Shown here piece by piece: positions 7,907 to 17,707 of a stretch of DNA of 64,000 nucleotides. Within the stretch, counting starts at the first letter, position 1. Each line of letters starts with the position of its first letter. This stretch comes from Sphaerochaeta sp. Phil3 (GTDB lineage Bacteria > Spirochaetota > Spirochaetia > Sphaerochaetales > Sphaerochaetaceae). A program made the position numbers and the translations under genes. The stretch is from assembly GCA_001940825.1 (NCBI GenBank), contig MSGT01000012.1, positions 53,291-117,290 on the forward strand, read 5' to 3'. The notes under the pieces were generated by a model. The model saw only the letters and a list, made by a program, of their open reading frames with translations. It did not search any database and was not told where the DNA came from.

Positions 7907-7988
7907 GGAGAGGTTCCCGAGCGGTCAAAGGGGGCAGACTGTAAATCTGTTGGCTCAGCCTTCGAAGGTCCGAATCCTTCTCTCTCCA
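7907..7988 (+). tRNA. tRNA-Tyr (anticodon GTA)
   Basis: An 82-base class II tRNA. The acceptor stem is GGAGAGG / TCTCTCC with one G-U pair, and the discriminator is A. The anticodon stem-loop GCAGA-CTGTAAA-TCTGT carries GTA, there is a long variable arm, and the T arm GAAGG-TCCGAAT-CCTTC is perfect. CCA is not encoded. Confidence 0.93.
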
Positions 7989-7991
7989 ACT

Positions 7992-8023
7992 TCAAGGTCT
8001 TCTTCGAAAGAGGAAGACCTTGA
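7992..8023 (+). terminator. Probable terminator after tRNA-Tyr
   Basis: An 11-bp perfect stem, TCAAGGTCTTC / GAAGACCTTGA, with a 10-base loop. The following tract (TTGTCTATAGACGTTTTTT) is only partly T-rich, so the call is less certain than the one after tRNA-Thr. Confidence 0.5.
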
Positions 8024-8056
8024 TTGTCTATAGACGTTTTTTATACAGGGACTGCC

Positions 8057-8497
8057 ATGAGTAGCTGTTTCTACGACAAAGGACTCCATTTCGAATGCCA
8101 ATGCTGTAACTACTGTTGCAGCACGGAGCCTGGCTATGTCCTTTTGGGTGAGGACGATGTCACACGAATGGCATCGTGCCTTGGCTTGGATAGGAAGAAA
8201 TTCATAGATACCTACTGCCGCTATGTGGACATGGGAGCATTCAAGATGCTGAGCCTAAAGGAGAAGGAGAACTACGACTGCATATTCCTTTGCGAAAAAG
8301 GCTGTACCGTGTACAAAGCACGCCCCAGACAGTGCATGACGTATCCGTTCTGGGCGCATGTGCTTGAAAGCGAAGAGACATGGAACGAAGAGGCCAAGGC
8401 CTGTCCTGGAATAGGCAAGGGTAGACTGTACACCAAGAAGGAGATTGAAGAGAAGCTTCAATTCCGTATGGACAACAAACCTATCATGGTGCTGTAG
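8057..8497 (+). CDS. YkgJ-family cysteine-cluster (metal-binding) protein
   Basis: A 146-residue protein of the YkgJ/CxxCxxCC family, proposed to bind zinc or iron. The clusters are Cys14, Cys16, Cys17, Cys20 and Cys21 near the start, then FLCEKGC and RPRQCMTYPFW later, which is the usual spacing. The exact role is unknown. The ATG at 8057 has AGGGA upstream; an alternative TTG at 8024 lies inside the tRNA terminator region and is unlikely. The stop codon touches the dnaG start codon directly, so the gene heads the dnaG-rpoD run. Confidence 0.82.
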   Translation: MSSCFYDKGLHFECQCCNYCCSTEPGYVLLGEDDVTRMASCLGLDRKKFIDTYCRYVDMGAFKMLSLKEKENYDCIFLCEKGCTVYKARPRQCMTYPFWAHVLESEETWNEEAKACPGIGKGRLYTKKEIEEKLQFRMDNKPIMVL

Positions 8498-10294
8498 ATG
8501 GCAAAGTATTCAGAAGCGGTCATAGAGGACATAAAGAACAGACTTCCTGTAAGCGAAGTCGTATCCCAGTATGTAAAGCTCACAAGAAAGGGCGACAGGC
8601 ATTGGGGGTTGTGTCCTTTCCATCATGAGAAGACCCCTTCGTTCACAGTCCTTGACAGCGGTGGGTTCTACAAGTGCTTTGGCTGCGGCAAAGGCGGAAG
8701 CATATTCGACTTCGTCATGGAGATGGAGCATGTAAGCTTCCCAGAGGCCGTTGAGATACTTGCAAAGAAGGCCGGCATTGAGCTCAAGGAGGAATCTGAG
8801 GGTGAAAAGCGCCAATACAGCAAGCAAAAGGCCATTGGAGAGCTGTACGATAGGCTTTACAAGACTTACCACACGATACTTCTGGCCCATCCACAGGCGC
8901 AGGCTGCGCGCGATTACCTTGCAAAAAGGAAGGTGTCGGCTGATACCATAGAGAAGTTCCAGCTTGGATACTCCCCTGACGACCCAAAGTGGCTGTATGG
9001 GTTTCTAAGGAAGAACAACTACTCTGATGAAGTGCTCAAGGAAAGCGGGCTTTTCAGTCGAAACTACGAGACGCTTCCTCTTTTCAGAAACAGGATAATG
9101 TTCCCAATAAGGACATGGCAGGGCAACTGCGTGGCCTTTGGAGGAAGGGACCTTTCAGGTGAGAGCAGGGCAAAGTACATAAACACGCCTGATACTGCCA
9201 TATACAGCAAGAGGAATGTCCTATTTGGTTTCTACGAAAGCCTTTCCACCATAAAGGAGAAGAAGGAGATTACGCTTTGCGAAGGCAATTTCGATGTCAT
9301 CTCACTTCATCAGGCCGGTCTTACGTACGCTGCGGCTCCACTTGGAACGGCGTTCACTGAGGAGCAGGCAAAGCTCATAAAGAGATACTGTGACAGGGTG
9401 AACCTTTTGTTCGATTCCGACTCCGCCGGTCAGAATGCAACGGCCAAAGCCCTGCTCATATGCCAGAAGCTTGACCTTTCGAACTTTGTGGTGAAGCTTG
9501 AAGGTGCAAAGGATGCATCCCAGATGCTTGAGGAGCAAGGGGAGCAAACGCTTGCAAAAAGCGCTGTAAATGCTGTTACAGGCTTTTCTTATCTTGTATC
9601 ATCGGCCTTAAAAATGTATGATATACGGCAGCCTAAAGGCAAATCATCTGTTTTCAAGGAGGTTAGGCCTTACCTTGACGCAACGAGCTCAGACATCGAG
9701 CGCCAGGGATATATAAAATATCTTTCAGACGTCCTTCGCATTCCGGAGGAGAAGATATTGAGCGACTACATGAAGCAGCGGGGCACAGAGCCTGAACCCA
9801 AAGAGGAAGAGAAGGCAACGATAGGTATTGCGTACAATCCGCTCAAGGCTTCCACGGAACTCAATGCAATGCTCATTCTAATGAAGAACAGGGATCTTTT
9901 CGAACGCTTCAGAACGAAGGTTAAGGTATCGGACATGGTCGATCCTTTGGCTAGGAAGCTCTATACCGTTCTTGAGGATGCTTCGCGTCAGGATGTACGG
10001 ACCCCTGAGATTCTTCTTCAAATGATCGAGCAGCAGGAACTGAAGGATCTTACAGTTACCGCATTCGCCAGTCCAATGTACGACAGGTCCAATGCTGAGA
10101 AGGTCTTGGAGGACGCAGTGCTCCAGATAAGGCTTCGTCGCCTTGAGGAGAAGCGCAACAGAGTACTCAGACTTCTAAGCAGCGGGGAAATGGAGAATAT
10201 GGACGCAAGTGAGGTTGGGCAGTATCTTTCAATGAAGGCTTCGTTGGACAAGGACATCGAAGAACTCAAGGAAGAGATGGAACACAGGGAATAG
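8498..10294 (+). CDS. dnaG: DNA primase
   Basis: A 598-residue DnaG. The protein makes RNA primers for replication together with DnaB. The N-terminal CHC2 zinc finger has Cys39, His42, Cys60 and Cys63. The RNA-polymerase core follows with the [14 protein letters not shown] segment near 197-205. The Toprim metal site shows EGNFD at 262-266 and DSD at 306-308. A C-terminal helical region of about 150 residues should bind DnaB. The length is normal. Its ATG immediately follows the stop of the Cys-cluster gene, with only a weak ribosome site, so it probably relies on coupling. rpoD starts 2 bases after its stop. This is the classical macromolecular-synthesis order without rpsU. Confidence 0.96.
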   Translation: MAKYSEAVIEDIKNRLPVSEVVSQYVKLTRKGDRHWGLCPFHHEKTPSFTVLDSGGFYKCFGCGKGGSIFDFVMEMEHVSFPEAVEILAKKAGIELKEESEGEKRQYSKQKAIGELYDRLYKTYHTILLAHPQAQAARDYLAKRKVSADTIEKFQLGYSPDDPKWLYGFLRKNNYSDEVLKESGLFSRNYETLPLFRNRIMFPIRTWQGNCVAFGGRDLSGESRAKYINTPDTAIYSKRNVLFGFYESLSTIKEKKEITLCEGNFDVISLHQAGLTYAAAPLGTAFTEEQAKLIKRYCDRVNLLFDSDSAGQNATAKALLICQKLDLSNFVVKLEGAKDASQMLEEQGEQTLAKSAVNAVTGFSYLVSSALKMYDIRQPKGKSSVFKEVRPYLDATSSDIERQGYIKYLSDVLRIPEEKILSDYMKQRGTEPEPKEEEKATIGIAYNPLKASTELNAMLILMKNRDLFERFRTKVKVSDMVDPLARKLYTVLEDASRQDVRTPEILLQMIEQQELKDLTVTAFASPMYDRSNAEKVLEDAVLQIRLRRLEEKRNRVLRLLSSGEMENMDASEVGQYLSMKASLDKDIEELKEEMEHRE

Positions 10295-10296
10295 AG

Positions 10297-12303
10297 ATGA
10301 CAGAGGAAAACAAACAGGAAATACTGCAGAAGCTGATCTATTCAGCTCAGAACGAAAACAAATTCACCGTGTCGGACTTGAAGGAGTACCTTTTGTCCGA
10401 GCACGTCGATGCCGATGAGGACATCGAATACTTCAGAAACCAACTTGAGAAGAAGAATCTGATAATCTCTGAGAGCGATGTGGAAACTCCGGATTTCATA
10501 GAGGAGCCTCCAACGGACGAGATGGAGGAAATCGAGGACGAAGAGGAGGACGATGCCCTTCTTGGTGGGGACGAAGACGATGAAATCCTCACTGACGACG
10601 TAGATGCATTGGACGTCCAGGAGCCTGCAGAGTCAGAGGACGAGACCGATGACGAAGACGATGATGATCTTGACGACGAGGACGACAGGATAGACGAAAA
10701 GGATTCGTACACCAAGAGCTTCATCCTTGAGAACTTCAACGACGGTTCGGGTCCGATGGACACCATGGCCAACATAGACGAGGATGTTGAGCATGCCGTT
10801 CACAGACCATCGGTCCTTGGGACGGACAAGGGAGAGACTAGCTCAGACGACCCAATAAGGCTGTACCTTCGTGAGATTGGAAAGGAGACCCTCCTTACTG
10901 CAGAGGAGGAAGTTGAGCTTTCCAAGCAAATGGAGGAGGGTTCCCTCATAATAAAGGGTGTCATCCACAAGTCCGGCATAATGATCACATGCTTTGCGAA
11001 CATCCTTGAAAAGCTCAACACCCGCTACGAGGATGCCGAGGACTACAGCGCAAAGGACCAGAAGGAGCTCATAACCGAGCAGAAGAGATACTCCACGTTC
11101 TACAAGGAATCCCTCAAGGAGTTCCAAAGCGCACTTCGCAACTATGTGGAGCTCAAGCAGAACAAGCTTGCATCAGGCGAAGAGGTCCTCAAGAACGACG
11201 AACTTGTAAAGAAGAAGAACCAGCTTCTCAAGAAGCTTTCGCAAATAGAGCTTCAGCCTGAAGAGATAAACATGTTCACCGACAAGTTCATCAACGCAGA
11301 GCATGACATAAACGAACTCAAGAACAACAGGGCTATCCTTGAGCAGAAGCTTCATGTCTCCAACGACAAGGAGGTGAGGCAGCTTTCAAGGGACCTCGTC
11401 ACCACAAGCAAGCGCGATGCCGTAGAACAGCGCCTTCAGATGCAGCTTGAGGACATAAAGGAGCTGATTACCCAGTACCAGACCACTGTGAGGAGCCTCA
11501 GGAAGATAGAGTTCGAGTTCGAGGACAGCTGTGATGTGATTCTGGCCCAGGCCCAGGAGATAAAGCGTGGAATGAAGATGCTCAAGACCGCAAAGGACAG
11601 GCTCATCCAGGCCAACCTGAGGCTTGTCGTCTCCATTGCCAAGAAGTACACCAACAGAGGTCTTCATTTCTTCGATCTCATCCAAGAAGGCAACATTGGT
11701 CTCATAAAGGCCGTAGAGAAGTTCGAGTACCGCAAGGGCTACAAGTTCTCTACCTACGCTACATGGTGGATAAGACAGGCCATAACAAGGAGCATTAGCG
11801 ACCAGGCAAGGACCATAAGGGTCCCTGTCCACATGATAGAGCAGATCAACAAGGTCGTCCGCGAGTCCAGAATGCTCATGCAGACACTGGGAAGGGAGCC
11901 GACCGACGAGGAGATCGCCCAGAAGCTGGGTTGGCCTGAAAGCAAGGTCAAGACGGTCAAGAACGTTGCAAGGGAGCCTATAAGCCTTGAAACCCCTGTT
12001 GGCGAGGAGGAGGATTCCCTTCTTTCAGACTTCATCGAGGACAAGGAAGTTGAGAACCCGGCAACGCAGACATCGTTCGCACTGCTTCAGGAGCAGCTTC
12101 AGGAAGTACTTTCCACACTTCCACCAAGGGAGCAGGAGGTTCTCAAGATGCGTTTTGGCCTTGAGGACGGATACTCATTGACACTGGAAGAAGTTGGGTT
12201 GTATTTTGAAGTGACAAGAGAAAGGATCAGACAGATCGAAGCCAAGGCACTCAGAAGACTCAGACATCCCAAGCGTGCCAAGAAACTCAAGGATTACGTT
12301 TGA
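10297..12303 (+). CDS. rpoD: Primary sigma factor (sigma-70)
   Basis: A 668-residue RpoD, the vegetative sigma subunit of RNA polymerase. A region 1.1 at about 1-60 is followed by a very acidic stretch (about 68-165) made mostly of Asp and Glu. Region 1.2 ([12 protein letters not shown]) starts at about 184. A non-conserved helical insert precedes region 2, with [12 protein letters not shown] at about 438 and the -10-binding [13 protein letters not shown] at about 482. Region 3 follows. Region 4 starts at about 609 and contains the -35-binding helix [14 protein letters not shown]. The promoters called in this window (TTGaca / TAtaaT) fit such a factor. It starts 2 bases after dnaG, and GGGA lies about 7 bases before the ATG. 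Confidence 0.97.
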   Translation: MTEENKQEILQKLIYSAQNENKFTVSDLKEYLLSEHVDADEDIEYFRNQLEKKNLIISESDVETPDFIEEPPTDEMEEIEDEEEDDALLGGDEDDEILTDDVDALDVQEPAESEDETDDEDDDDLDDEDDRIDEKDSYTKSFILENFNDGSGPMDTMANIDEDVEHAVHRPSVLGTDKGETSSDDPIRLYLREIGKETLLTAEEEVELSKQMEEGSLIIKGVIHKSGIMITCFANILEKLNTRYEDAEDYSAKDQKELITEQKRYSTFYKESLKEFQSALRNYVELKQNKLASGEEVLKNDELVKKKNQLLKKLSQIELQPEEINMFTDKFINAEHDINELKNNRAILEQKLHVSNDKEVRQLSRDLVTTSKRDAVEQRLQMQLEDIKELITQYQTTVRSLRKIEFEFEDSCDVILAQAQEIKRGMKMLKTAKDRLIQANLRLVVSIAKKYTNRGLHFFDLIQEGNIGLIKAVEKFEYRKGYKFSTYATWWIRQAITRSISDQARTIRVPVHMIEQINKVVRESRMLMQTLGREPTDEEIAQKLGWPESKVKTVKNVAREPISLETPVGEEEDSLLSDFIEDKEVENPATQTSFALLQEQLQEVLSTLPPREQEVLKMRFGLEDGYSLTLEEVGLYFEVTRERIRQIEAKALRRLRHPKRAKKLKDYV

Positions 12304-12332
12304 TTTTATATAGATAGGTAGGAGTAAGGTAA

Positions 12333-13169
12333 ATGAAGGAAATCTACAACACACTCAGCCAGCTTCAGGATGTTTTGGCTAGGATGTTTGAAATCGAAGA
12401 CAAGATCAAGGAAATTCCAAAGGCTTTGGCCGACAAGGAAGCCGTGCTGCAAAAGACAAAGATTACTTACCTTGAACTTCATGACAAGAGCGAGAAAGTG
12501 AAGGAAGAGCTCAAGAACCTTCGCATCAGGCTTGATGAGGCCGGTGTAAAGAGGGAGACCAGCGAGAAGATGATGGAGACCATCACCCAAGCTAGAGAGT
12601 TCGAGACCCTTCAGAAAGAGATAGAGGATGCCAAGAACGCCGAGCAGACGCTCAGAAAGAGCCTCATTGCCAAGGAGAAGTTCTATGACGAGCTCAACAT
12701 GAAGCTCTCCGTCCAGGAGGAGATCATGGCTCAGCAGACCCAGGAGGTCGAAGAGGAGACCGCCGTCAAGGATGCACTCATTGCCGAGAACCAGGCTATT
12801 CTTGATGAAATCGTTGCAAAGAAGAACGAGCTTGCCAAGGACCTTGATCCAAACCTCGTGTTCAAGTTCGAGAGGATTATCAGAAACAAGGGCGGTGTTG
12901 GAATCGTTCCAGTGCATTCCATCGTATGCGAAGGCTGCCACATGACGCTTCCTGCACAGTTTGTCAACGATGTAAGGCGTGAAGACGAGATAAAGTTCTG
13001 CCCGTACTGCAGCAGAGTCCTCTACTACGAAGAGAGCGAGGACAGCGAGCATCTTGATGCTCTGTTCGATGCTTCAGACGATGTGGAGGATGGCGACGAA
13101 GAGGGCGGTGATGACAACGATAGTGGCTTCATCTCCGACGACGAGTTCAGCAACCTCGATACTCTTTGA
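12333..13169 (+). CDS. C4-type zinc-ribbon coiled-coil protein
   Basis: A 278-residue protein with a long coiled coil (about 1-180) and then a C4 zinc ribbon with Cys199, Cys202, Cys223 and Cys226. This is the architecture of the zf-RING_7/CT398 family; the chlamydial member has been reported to bind sigma-54. The last 45 residues are a dense acidic tail of Asp, Glu and Ser. Its position 29 bases after rpoD suggests a link to transcription, but that is inference. The ATG has AGGAG and AAGG stretches upstream. Confidence 0.78.
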   Translation: MKEIYNTLSQLQDVLARMFEIEDKIKEIPKALADKEAVLQKTKITYLELHDKSEKVKEELKNLRIRLDEAGVKRETSEKMMETITQAREFETLQKEIEDAKNAEQTLRKSLIAKEKFYDELNMKLSVQEEIMAQQTQEVEEETAVKDALIAENQAILDEIVAKKNELAKDLDPNLVFKFERIIRNKGGVGIVPVHSIVCEGCHMTLPAQFVNDVRREDEIKFCPYCSRVLYYEESEDSEHLDALFDASDDVEDGDEEGGDDNDSGFISDDEFSNLDTL

Positions 13170-13196
13170 TTTCGTTTTTTGATATTTGAATCGTAA

Positions 13197-13532
13197 GGTT
13201 CTTCAAGCAATCGCTTTGGCGCTGGTTCTCCAGCGCCTGAGAGGAAAGTCCGAGCTCCATAGGACATGACGCCGGGTAACGCCCGGGAGCCGTAAGGCTA
13301 CAGACAGTGCAACAGAAAGCAAACCGCCTGCTTTGCAGGTAAGGGTGAAATGGTGGGGTAAGAGCCCACCGGGAGCGCAGCGATGCGCTTCGCATGGTAA
13401 ACCTCGTCAGGAGCAAGGCCAAGAAGCGTGTGGGTTGTCCGTCCAATACACGCGGGTAGGCTGCTAGATGCTGCCGGCAACGGCAGTGCCAGATAGATGA
13501 TTGCATAAACAGAACTCGGCTTATGAAGGGCC
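13197..13532 (+). ncRNA. rnpB: RNase P RNA, bacterial class A
   Basis: This is the catalytic RNA that matures tRNA 5' ends. It shows the universally conserved blocks: GAGGAAAGTCCGAGCTCC near 13239, ACAGAAAGCAAACCGCC near 13312, AAGGGTGAAATGGTGGGGTAA near 13340 in two halves, and the closing AGATAGATGATTGC...ACAGAACTCGGCTTA. Helix P1 pairs 13197-13205 with 13524-13532 (7 Watson-Crick and 2 G-U pairs). P2 pairs GCAATC with GATTGC. It is encoded after the rpoD run, and I did not find a convincing promoter. Confidence 0.95.
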
Positions 13533-13547
13533 TTTTTATTTTTTTTG
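13524..13547 (+). terminator. End of rnpB transcript
   Basis: The 3' strand of P1 runs directly into TTTTTATTTTTTTT, so the P1 helix plus this tract may itself act as the terminator. Confidence 0.5.
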
Positions 13548-13560
13548 AAAGGGGGATTGT

Positions 13561-14361
13561 ATGAAAAGACATTCTTTTTTTGCAGTCTCCCTTTTTCTTT
13601 TGTTTGCATCATGCATTCTTGTTTCATGTATGGATGCAGAAAAAAGCTATAGGGAAGGGGACTACGAAGGTGTTGTGAAGGCCCTTGAATGGAAGAAGGT
13701 CCTGACGAACGACGACTACATCCTAAAGGCCGACAGTCTTTTTGCCTTGGGTCGCTATGACGAATCCCTCAAGAACTACATGCTCTTCCTTCTCCTTACG
13801 GACTCCTCCGCCCCGCAACGTCAGCATTCAGTCAGTCGCTTCGTCCAACTGAACGGCTACGATTCGCTCACAATCCTCATTGTTGACAAGTCCGATGGCT
13901 TTGAGGCCAGAAAAGCGCTGTACAGAGCATACGCTGGGCTTGGTGACACGGAGCGTGCCGTCGATACCATTGGTCTGCTGTCCAACGAGATGACATATTC
14001 CCAGCTTGTTTCGTTCGTGCTGGAGCGTCCTGTTGAGGGTGAGTCCATAGCCAGGCTTTTCTCTTCGTGGTGGTTTGGAATCGAAGAAGGGGAGAAGAAG
14101 ACGTTTTTGGATCTTCTGTGCCAGTATTCTGAGATGGACGGGCTTGATGAAAAGGCCACGAGGATTTGCCTTGAGACCACGGATGCAATGATTGCCGATT
14201 CCTACTATACTCAGGATGATGCCTTGCTTTCCGCTTTGCTCAAGACGAAGGGCAATATCCTTGAGAAGCTGTACGATAGGATAAATGCAAGGATGTATTG
14301 GAATCAGGCGTACAGGTTGAACCCTGATGACGTATCCCTTTTGGAAAAGCTTGGTAGATAA
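13561..14361 (+). CDS. TPR-like outer-envelope lipoprotein
   Basis: A 266-residue predicted lipoprotein. The signal peptide MKRHSFFAVSLFLLFASCILVSC has a lipobox-like LVSC with Cys23. The mature part contains helix pairs like tetratricopeptide repeats: AEKSYREGDYEGVVKALE, then ADSLFALGRYDESLKNYMLF, and a final repeat near the C-terminus (ARMYWNQAYRLNPDDVSLLEKLG). It may be a scaffold in the periplasm, but no specific family such as BamD could be assigned. The ATG at 13561 has AAAGGGGGA 5 bases upstream. The radical-SAM gene follows after 33 bases. Confidence 0.7.
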   Translation: MKRHSFFAVSLFLLFASCILVSCMDAEKSYREGDYEGVVKALEWKKVLTNDDYILKADSLFALGRYDESLKNYMLFLLLTDSSAPQRQHSVSRFVQLNGYDSLTILIVDKSDGFEARKALYRAYAGLGDTERAVDTIGLLSNEMTYSQLVSFVLERPVEGESIARLFSSWWFGIEEGEKKTFLDLLCQYSEMDGLDEKATRICLETTDAMIADSYYTQDDALLSALLKTKGNILEKLYDRINARMYWNQAYRLNPDDVSLLEKLGR

Positions 14362-14394
14362 TTGATTGATTCTTTGTGACTAAGGATTTGTGAG

Positions 14395-16845
14395 ATGGTA
14401 GAAAGAGATGAACTAGGGCGTATCGTTGACCTTGAAGGTTGTCTTGGACCAGGTTTCCTGGAAGTTGAGAACCCATCGAGATACATTGGAAGCGAGTACA
14501 TATATGGAAGAAAGAGCCCAAAGGAAGGCGACCTTAAGTGCGCCATGTGCTTTCCTGACATGTATGAAATTGGAATGTCGAACAATGCAATGAGGATCAT
14601 ATACGACATCCTCAACAGGTTCGATGGTGTATTCTGTGACAGAGTCTTTGCTGTGGCTCCTGACTTCGAGTCCATGCTCAGGGAGAAGAGAATTCCTTTG
14701 TTCACACTGCAGGAGCATCTTCCATTGTCGTCTTTGGATTTCCTTGGAATCTCGATTGGGTACGAGCTGTGCGCAACAAACATCCTTCAAATCCTTGATT
14801 TGGGTGGAATTGCCATAGATGCAGCTGATAGGAAGGAAAGCGACCCTATTGTCATAGCAGGCGGTCCTGCATCCACAAATCCACTTCCTTTCGCTAGGTT
14901 CTTCGATTTCGTTTATATTGGAGAAGCTGAGGTCTATTTCCAGGAATTGACCGATATCCTCAAGAAATACAAGAAAAGAAGCGAAAGGATAGAAGCGCTG
15001 AAGGCCATTCCTTGTCTATGGTATCCTGGAATAGAGAGGACAAAACGTGCTGTAGACCTCAAATTTGGAACACATGAAGAGCAGCCTGTACTTGAGCATT
15101 TCGTCGTTCCTTCGTTCCAAGTGGCCCAAGACCACGGAACTGCGGAGATCATGAGAGGGTGCCCCAATGGGTGTAGGTTCTGCCATGCTGGTCAGTACTA
15201 TAAGCCGTTCAGGCAAAGGAACCTCAAGACGATATGCAACCTTGTTGCCCAAAGTGTCGATCAGTTGGGGTACAGGGAGGTGACGCTTTCATCTCTTTCA
15301 TCTGGAGACTATCCAAGCCTGGACAAGCTCATAGGCATATTGAATTCACGCTACAAAAGCCGCAACGTCTCGTTCTCGCTTCCATCTCTTAAGGTAAACA
15401 CATTCTCCCTTGGTATATTGGAACAGCTCTCAGAGGTCAGAAAGAGCAGCCTTACGTTTGCAATAGAGACTCCAATGCTCGAAGACCAGCACTCAATGAA
15501 CAAGGAAGTCCCTGTGGAGCAGATCATAGACATAATCCAGGAAGCGAAGACCAGAGGATGGAAGCTTGCAAAGTTCTATTTCATGGTGGGGCTTCCTTTC
15601 GTTGACAGGGAAAAGGAGAAGGACGACATCGTACAGTTCCTTTCAAAGATAAGGTCTGCAACGAAAATAAACATGAACATAAACATTGGAACCTTCATTC
15701 CAAAGGCACATACACCGTTCCAATGGGTGCAGCAGATGTCCATGGAGGAATCCGGTGAACATCTCAGAGGCATAAAGAAGGCCTTGATGCAGGCTATTCC
15801 AGGTATAAAGGTCTCGTACCATGAACCGTCCATATCCTTCCTTGAGGGCATTGTCTCACGTGGAGGCTATGAATGCGGAGACCTCATAAAGAAGGCCTAT
15901 GAACTTGGCTGTAGAATGGATGCATGGGACGAATACATCAAATGGGACATGTGGATGAAAGCCATTGAAGACCTCCATTATGATACAAGTCCTAGGCATT
16001 GGGAGTTGGACGATGAGCTTCCATGGGATTCCGTTTCAATGAACGTTTCCAAGAAGTACCTAAAGGAGGAATACCTCAGGGCAAAGGACAGAAGGCTCAC
16101 TTCAGTGTGCTCCGAGTCCTGCAACCACAACTGCGGTGTATGTGGAGCCAAGGCCGCCCATGTCGTTAAGGCTCAGAACGAAGAGGCTTTTGAAGAAGGT
16201 CCTTCTGATGCAACTTGCTTTGAGAAAACGAAATATGACGTTATATACGACCCTTGCGACTATGTCCAGACCATAATAACGTATGAAAAGAGGGACAGAG
16301 CCGTCTATAGTTCACACATTGCAGTCATGAGACAGTTCGAGATGGCCTTCCAACGTGGCGGCATAAAGGTCCAGTTCACGCAGGGCTTCAATCCAAAGCC
16401 CAAGATGGAGTTCCTCAATCCTATCTCCATGGGTGTAACAGGTCTCAATGAACTTCTTCTTTGCGAGCTTCCACGGCAGCAGGTCAACGACGACCTGGTT
16501 GCAATCCTCAACGATTCAATAGCCTATGGCTTTGTCGCAAAGTCAGTGCGAATGATCGAACCGGATCCTTCAGGACGGAAGATTTCGCTTTCGAGCAAAA
16601 TGAAAGGATCTGTATATGAAATAGATGCATCAAACGATGCTGAAATACACAGTATCCTGGAAGTTAAATGCAATGAGGGCAGCAACGACTATAAGGTGCT
16701 TTGCATGGGCTCAGGGATTTTTGAAGTCCATATCAATGGAGACAAGAACCTTTTCAAGCTTTTGTTCCCATCTGAAATGAGCAAGTTCCATATTGCCGGT
16801 TCATGCCGCATAACACGCAAATACATAGAGATGGAGAAGATATGA
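14395..16845 (+). CDS. TIGR03960/TIGR03936 fusion: B12-binding-like radical SAM protein
   Basis: An 816-residue protein. An N-terminal cobalamin-binding-like fold (about 45-190) precedes a radical SAM core whose 4Fe-4S ligands are Cys256, Cys260 and Cys263 (motif CPNGCRFC). A linker carries more cysteines (SESCNHNCGVCGAK near 580). The C-terminal 200 residues match the DUF2344/TIGR03936 type (FEMAFQRGGIKVQFTQGFNPKPKM). In many bacteria these parts occur together, often near rRNA or tRNA processing genes. The reaction is unknown, but a methylthiolation- or methylation-like RNA modification is a reasonable guess. AAGGA precedes the ATG, and the stop overlaps mazG as ATGA. Confidence 0.85.
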   Translation: MVERDELGRIVDLEGCLGPGFLEVENPSRYIGSEYIYGRKSPKEGDLKCAMCFPDMYEIGMSNNAMRIIYDILNRFDGVFCDRVFAVAPDFESMLREKRIPLFTLQEHLPLSSLDFLGISIGYELCATNILQILDLGGIAIDAADRKESDPIVIAGGPASTNPLPFARFFDFVYIGEAEVYFQELTDILKKYKKRSERIEALKAIPCLWYPGIERTKRAVDLKFGTHEEQPVLEHFVVPSFQVAQDHGTAEIMRGCPNGCRFCHAGQYYKPFRQRNLKTICNLVAQSVDQLGYREVTLSSLSSGDYPSLDKLIGILNSRYKSRNVSFSLPSLKVNTFSLGILEQLSEVRKSSLTFAIETPMLEDQHSMNKEVPVEQIIDIIQEAKTRGWKLAKFYFMVGLPFVDREKEKDDIVQFLSKIRSATKINMNINIGTFIPKAHTPFQWVQQMSMEESGEHLRGIKKALMQAIPGIKVSYHEPSISFLEGIVSRGGYECGDLIKKAYELGCRMDAWDEYIKWDMWMKAIEDLHYDTSPRHWELDDELPWDSVSMNVSKKYLKEEYLRAKDRRLTSVCSESCNHNCGVCGAKAAHVVKAQNEEAFEEGPSDATCFEKTKYDVIYDPCDYVQTIITYEKRDRAVYSSHIAVMRQFEMAFQRGGIKVQFTQGFNPKPKMEFLNPISMGVTGLNELLLCELPRQQVNDDLVAILNDSIAYGFVAKSVRMIEPDPSGRKISLSSKMKGSVYEIDASNDAEIHSILEVKCNEGSNDYKVLCMGSGIFEVHINGDKNLFKLLFPSEMSKFHIAGSCRITRKYIEMEKI

Positions 16846-17642
16846 TAGACTATACCTTGCAAAAGTCCAACGATGAAAGAAAATGCATGTCGAATCTATA
16901 CGACATAGTCTCATGTCTTAGAGATCCTATTGACGGATGTCCTTGGGACAAGGAGCAGATGCCTGTTGATATAATCCGCAGTATGCAGGGTGAAATCTAT
17001 GAATACATAGATGCCTTGAACGAAAAGGACAAAGTGCATCAATGTGAAGAGCTCGGAGATGTCTTTCTGAATCTTTTCCTTTTGGCCAAGATCCATGACC
17101 AGAACGGTGATTTCAAACTCAGCGATTGTCTGAACGAGACTTGCGAGAAATACATAAGGCGTCATCCACATGTCTTTTCCAACGTCGAGGTTTCCAATTC
17201 AGACGAGGTCCTTGCCAACTGGGCCAATATAAAGAAGAACGTCGAAGGCCGCACTCAGACTGGTTTCTTCGATGGTGTCCCAAAGGATACTCCTGAGCTT
17301 GAAAGATGCTATTCGATTTCAAAGAAAGCCGCCAAGGTTGGTTTCGACTGGAATTCCATCGATGGGACTTACGACAAGGTCAAGGAAGAACTGTCTGAGG
17401 TTCAAGCTGCTTCAACGCAGGACGAAAAGCTTGATGAGATAGGAGATCTTCTTTTCTCTGTGGTTCAGGTCGCTAGAAAGAACCATATAAAACCACAGGA
17501 TGCATTGGCACATGCCAATTTGAAGTTCACAAAGCGCTTTGAATATGTCATTGAAACCGCAAAGGCTCGTGGTATGGACTATGAACATCTTACGGATTCC
17601 CAGATCGATGAACTTTGGAACGAGGCAAAACATTCCTGCTGA
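16842..17642 (+). CDS. mazG: MazG nucleoside triphosphate pyrophosphohydrolase
   Basis: A 266-residue two-domain MazG, which hydrolyses (d)NTPs to monophosphates and pyrophosphate and helps clean the nucleotide pool. Each half carries the EExxE-(12-28)-ExxD metal site. In the first half this is EIYEYIDAL with CEELGDVFLNL, and in the second KEELSEV with LDEIGDLLFSVV. The opening LRDPIDGCPWDKEQ and the RRHPHVF segment are also diagnostic. The chosen ATG at 16842 overlaps the radical-SAM stop (ATGA) and has GGAGAAG upstream; a longer frame exists but has no matching residues. Confidence 0.93.
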   Translation: MIDYTLQKSNDERKCMSNLYDIVSCLRDPIDGCPWDKEQMPVDIIRSMQGEIYEYIDALNEKDKVHQCEELGDVFLNLFLLAKIHDQNGDFKLSDCLNETCEKYIRRHPHVFSNVEVSNSDEVLANWANIKKNVEGRTQTGFFDGVPKDTPELERCYSISKKAAKVGFDWNSIDGTYDKVKEELSEVQAASTQDEKLDEIGDLLFSVVQVARKNHIKPQDALAHANLKFTKRFEYVIETAKARGMDYEHLTDSQIDELWNEAKHSC

Positions 17643-17707
17643 TTTGTTTTAGCACTTCTCCAATTTAACAGAATATGGATTATATACAATTTTTTTGAGA
17701 ATATACT

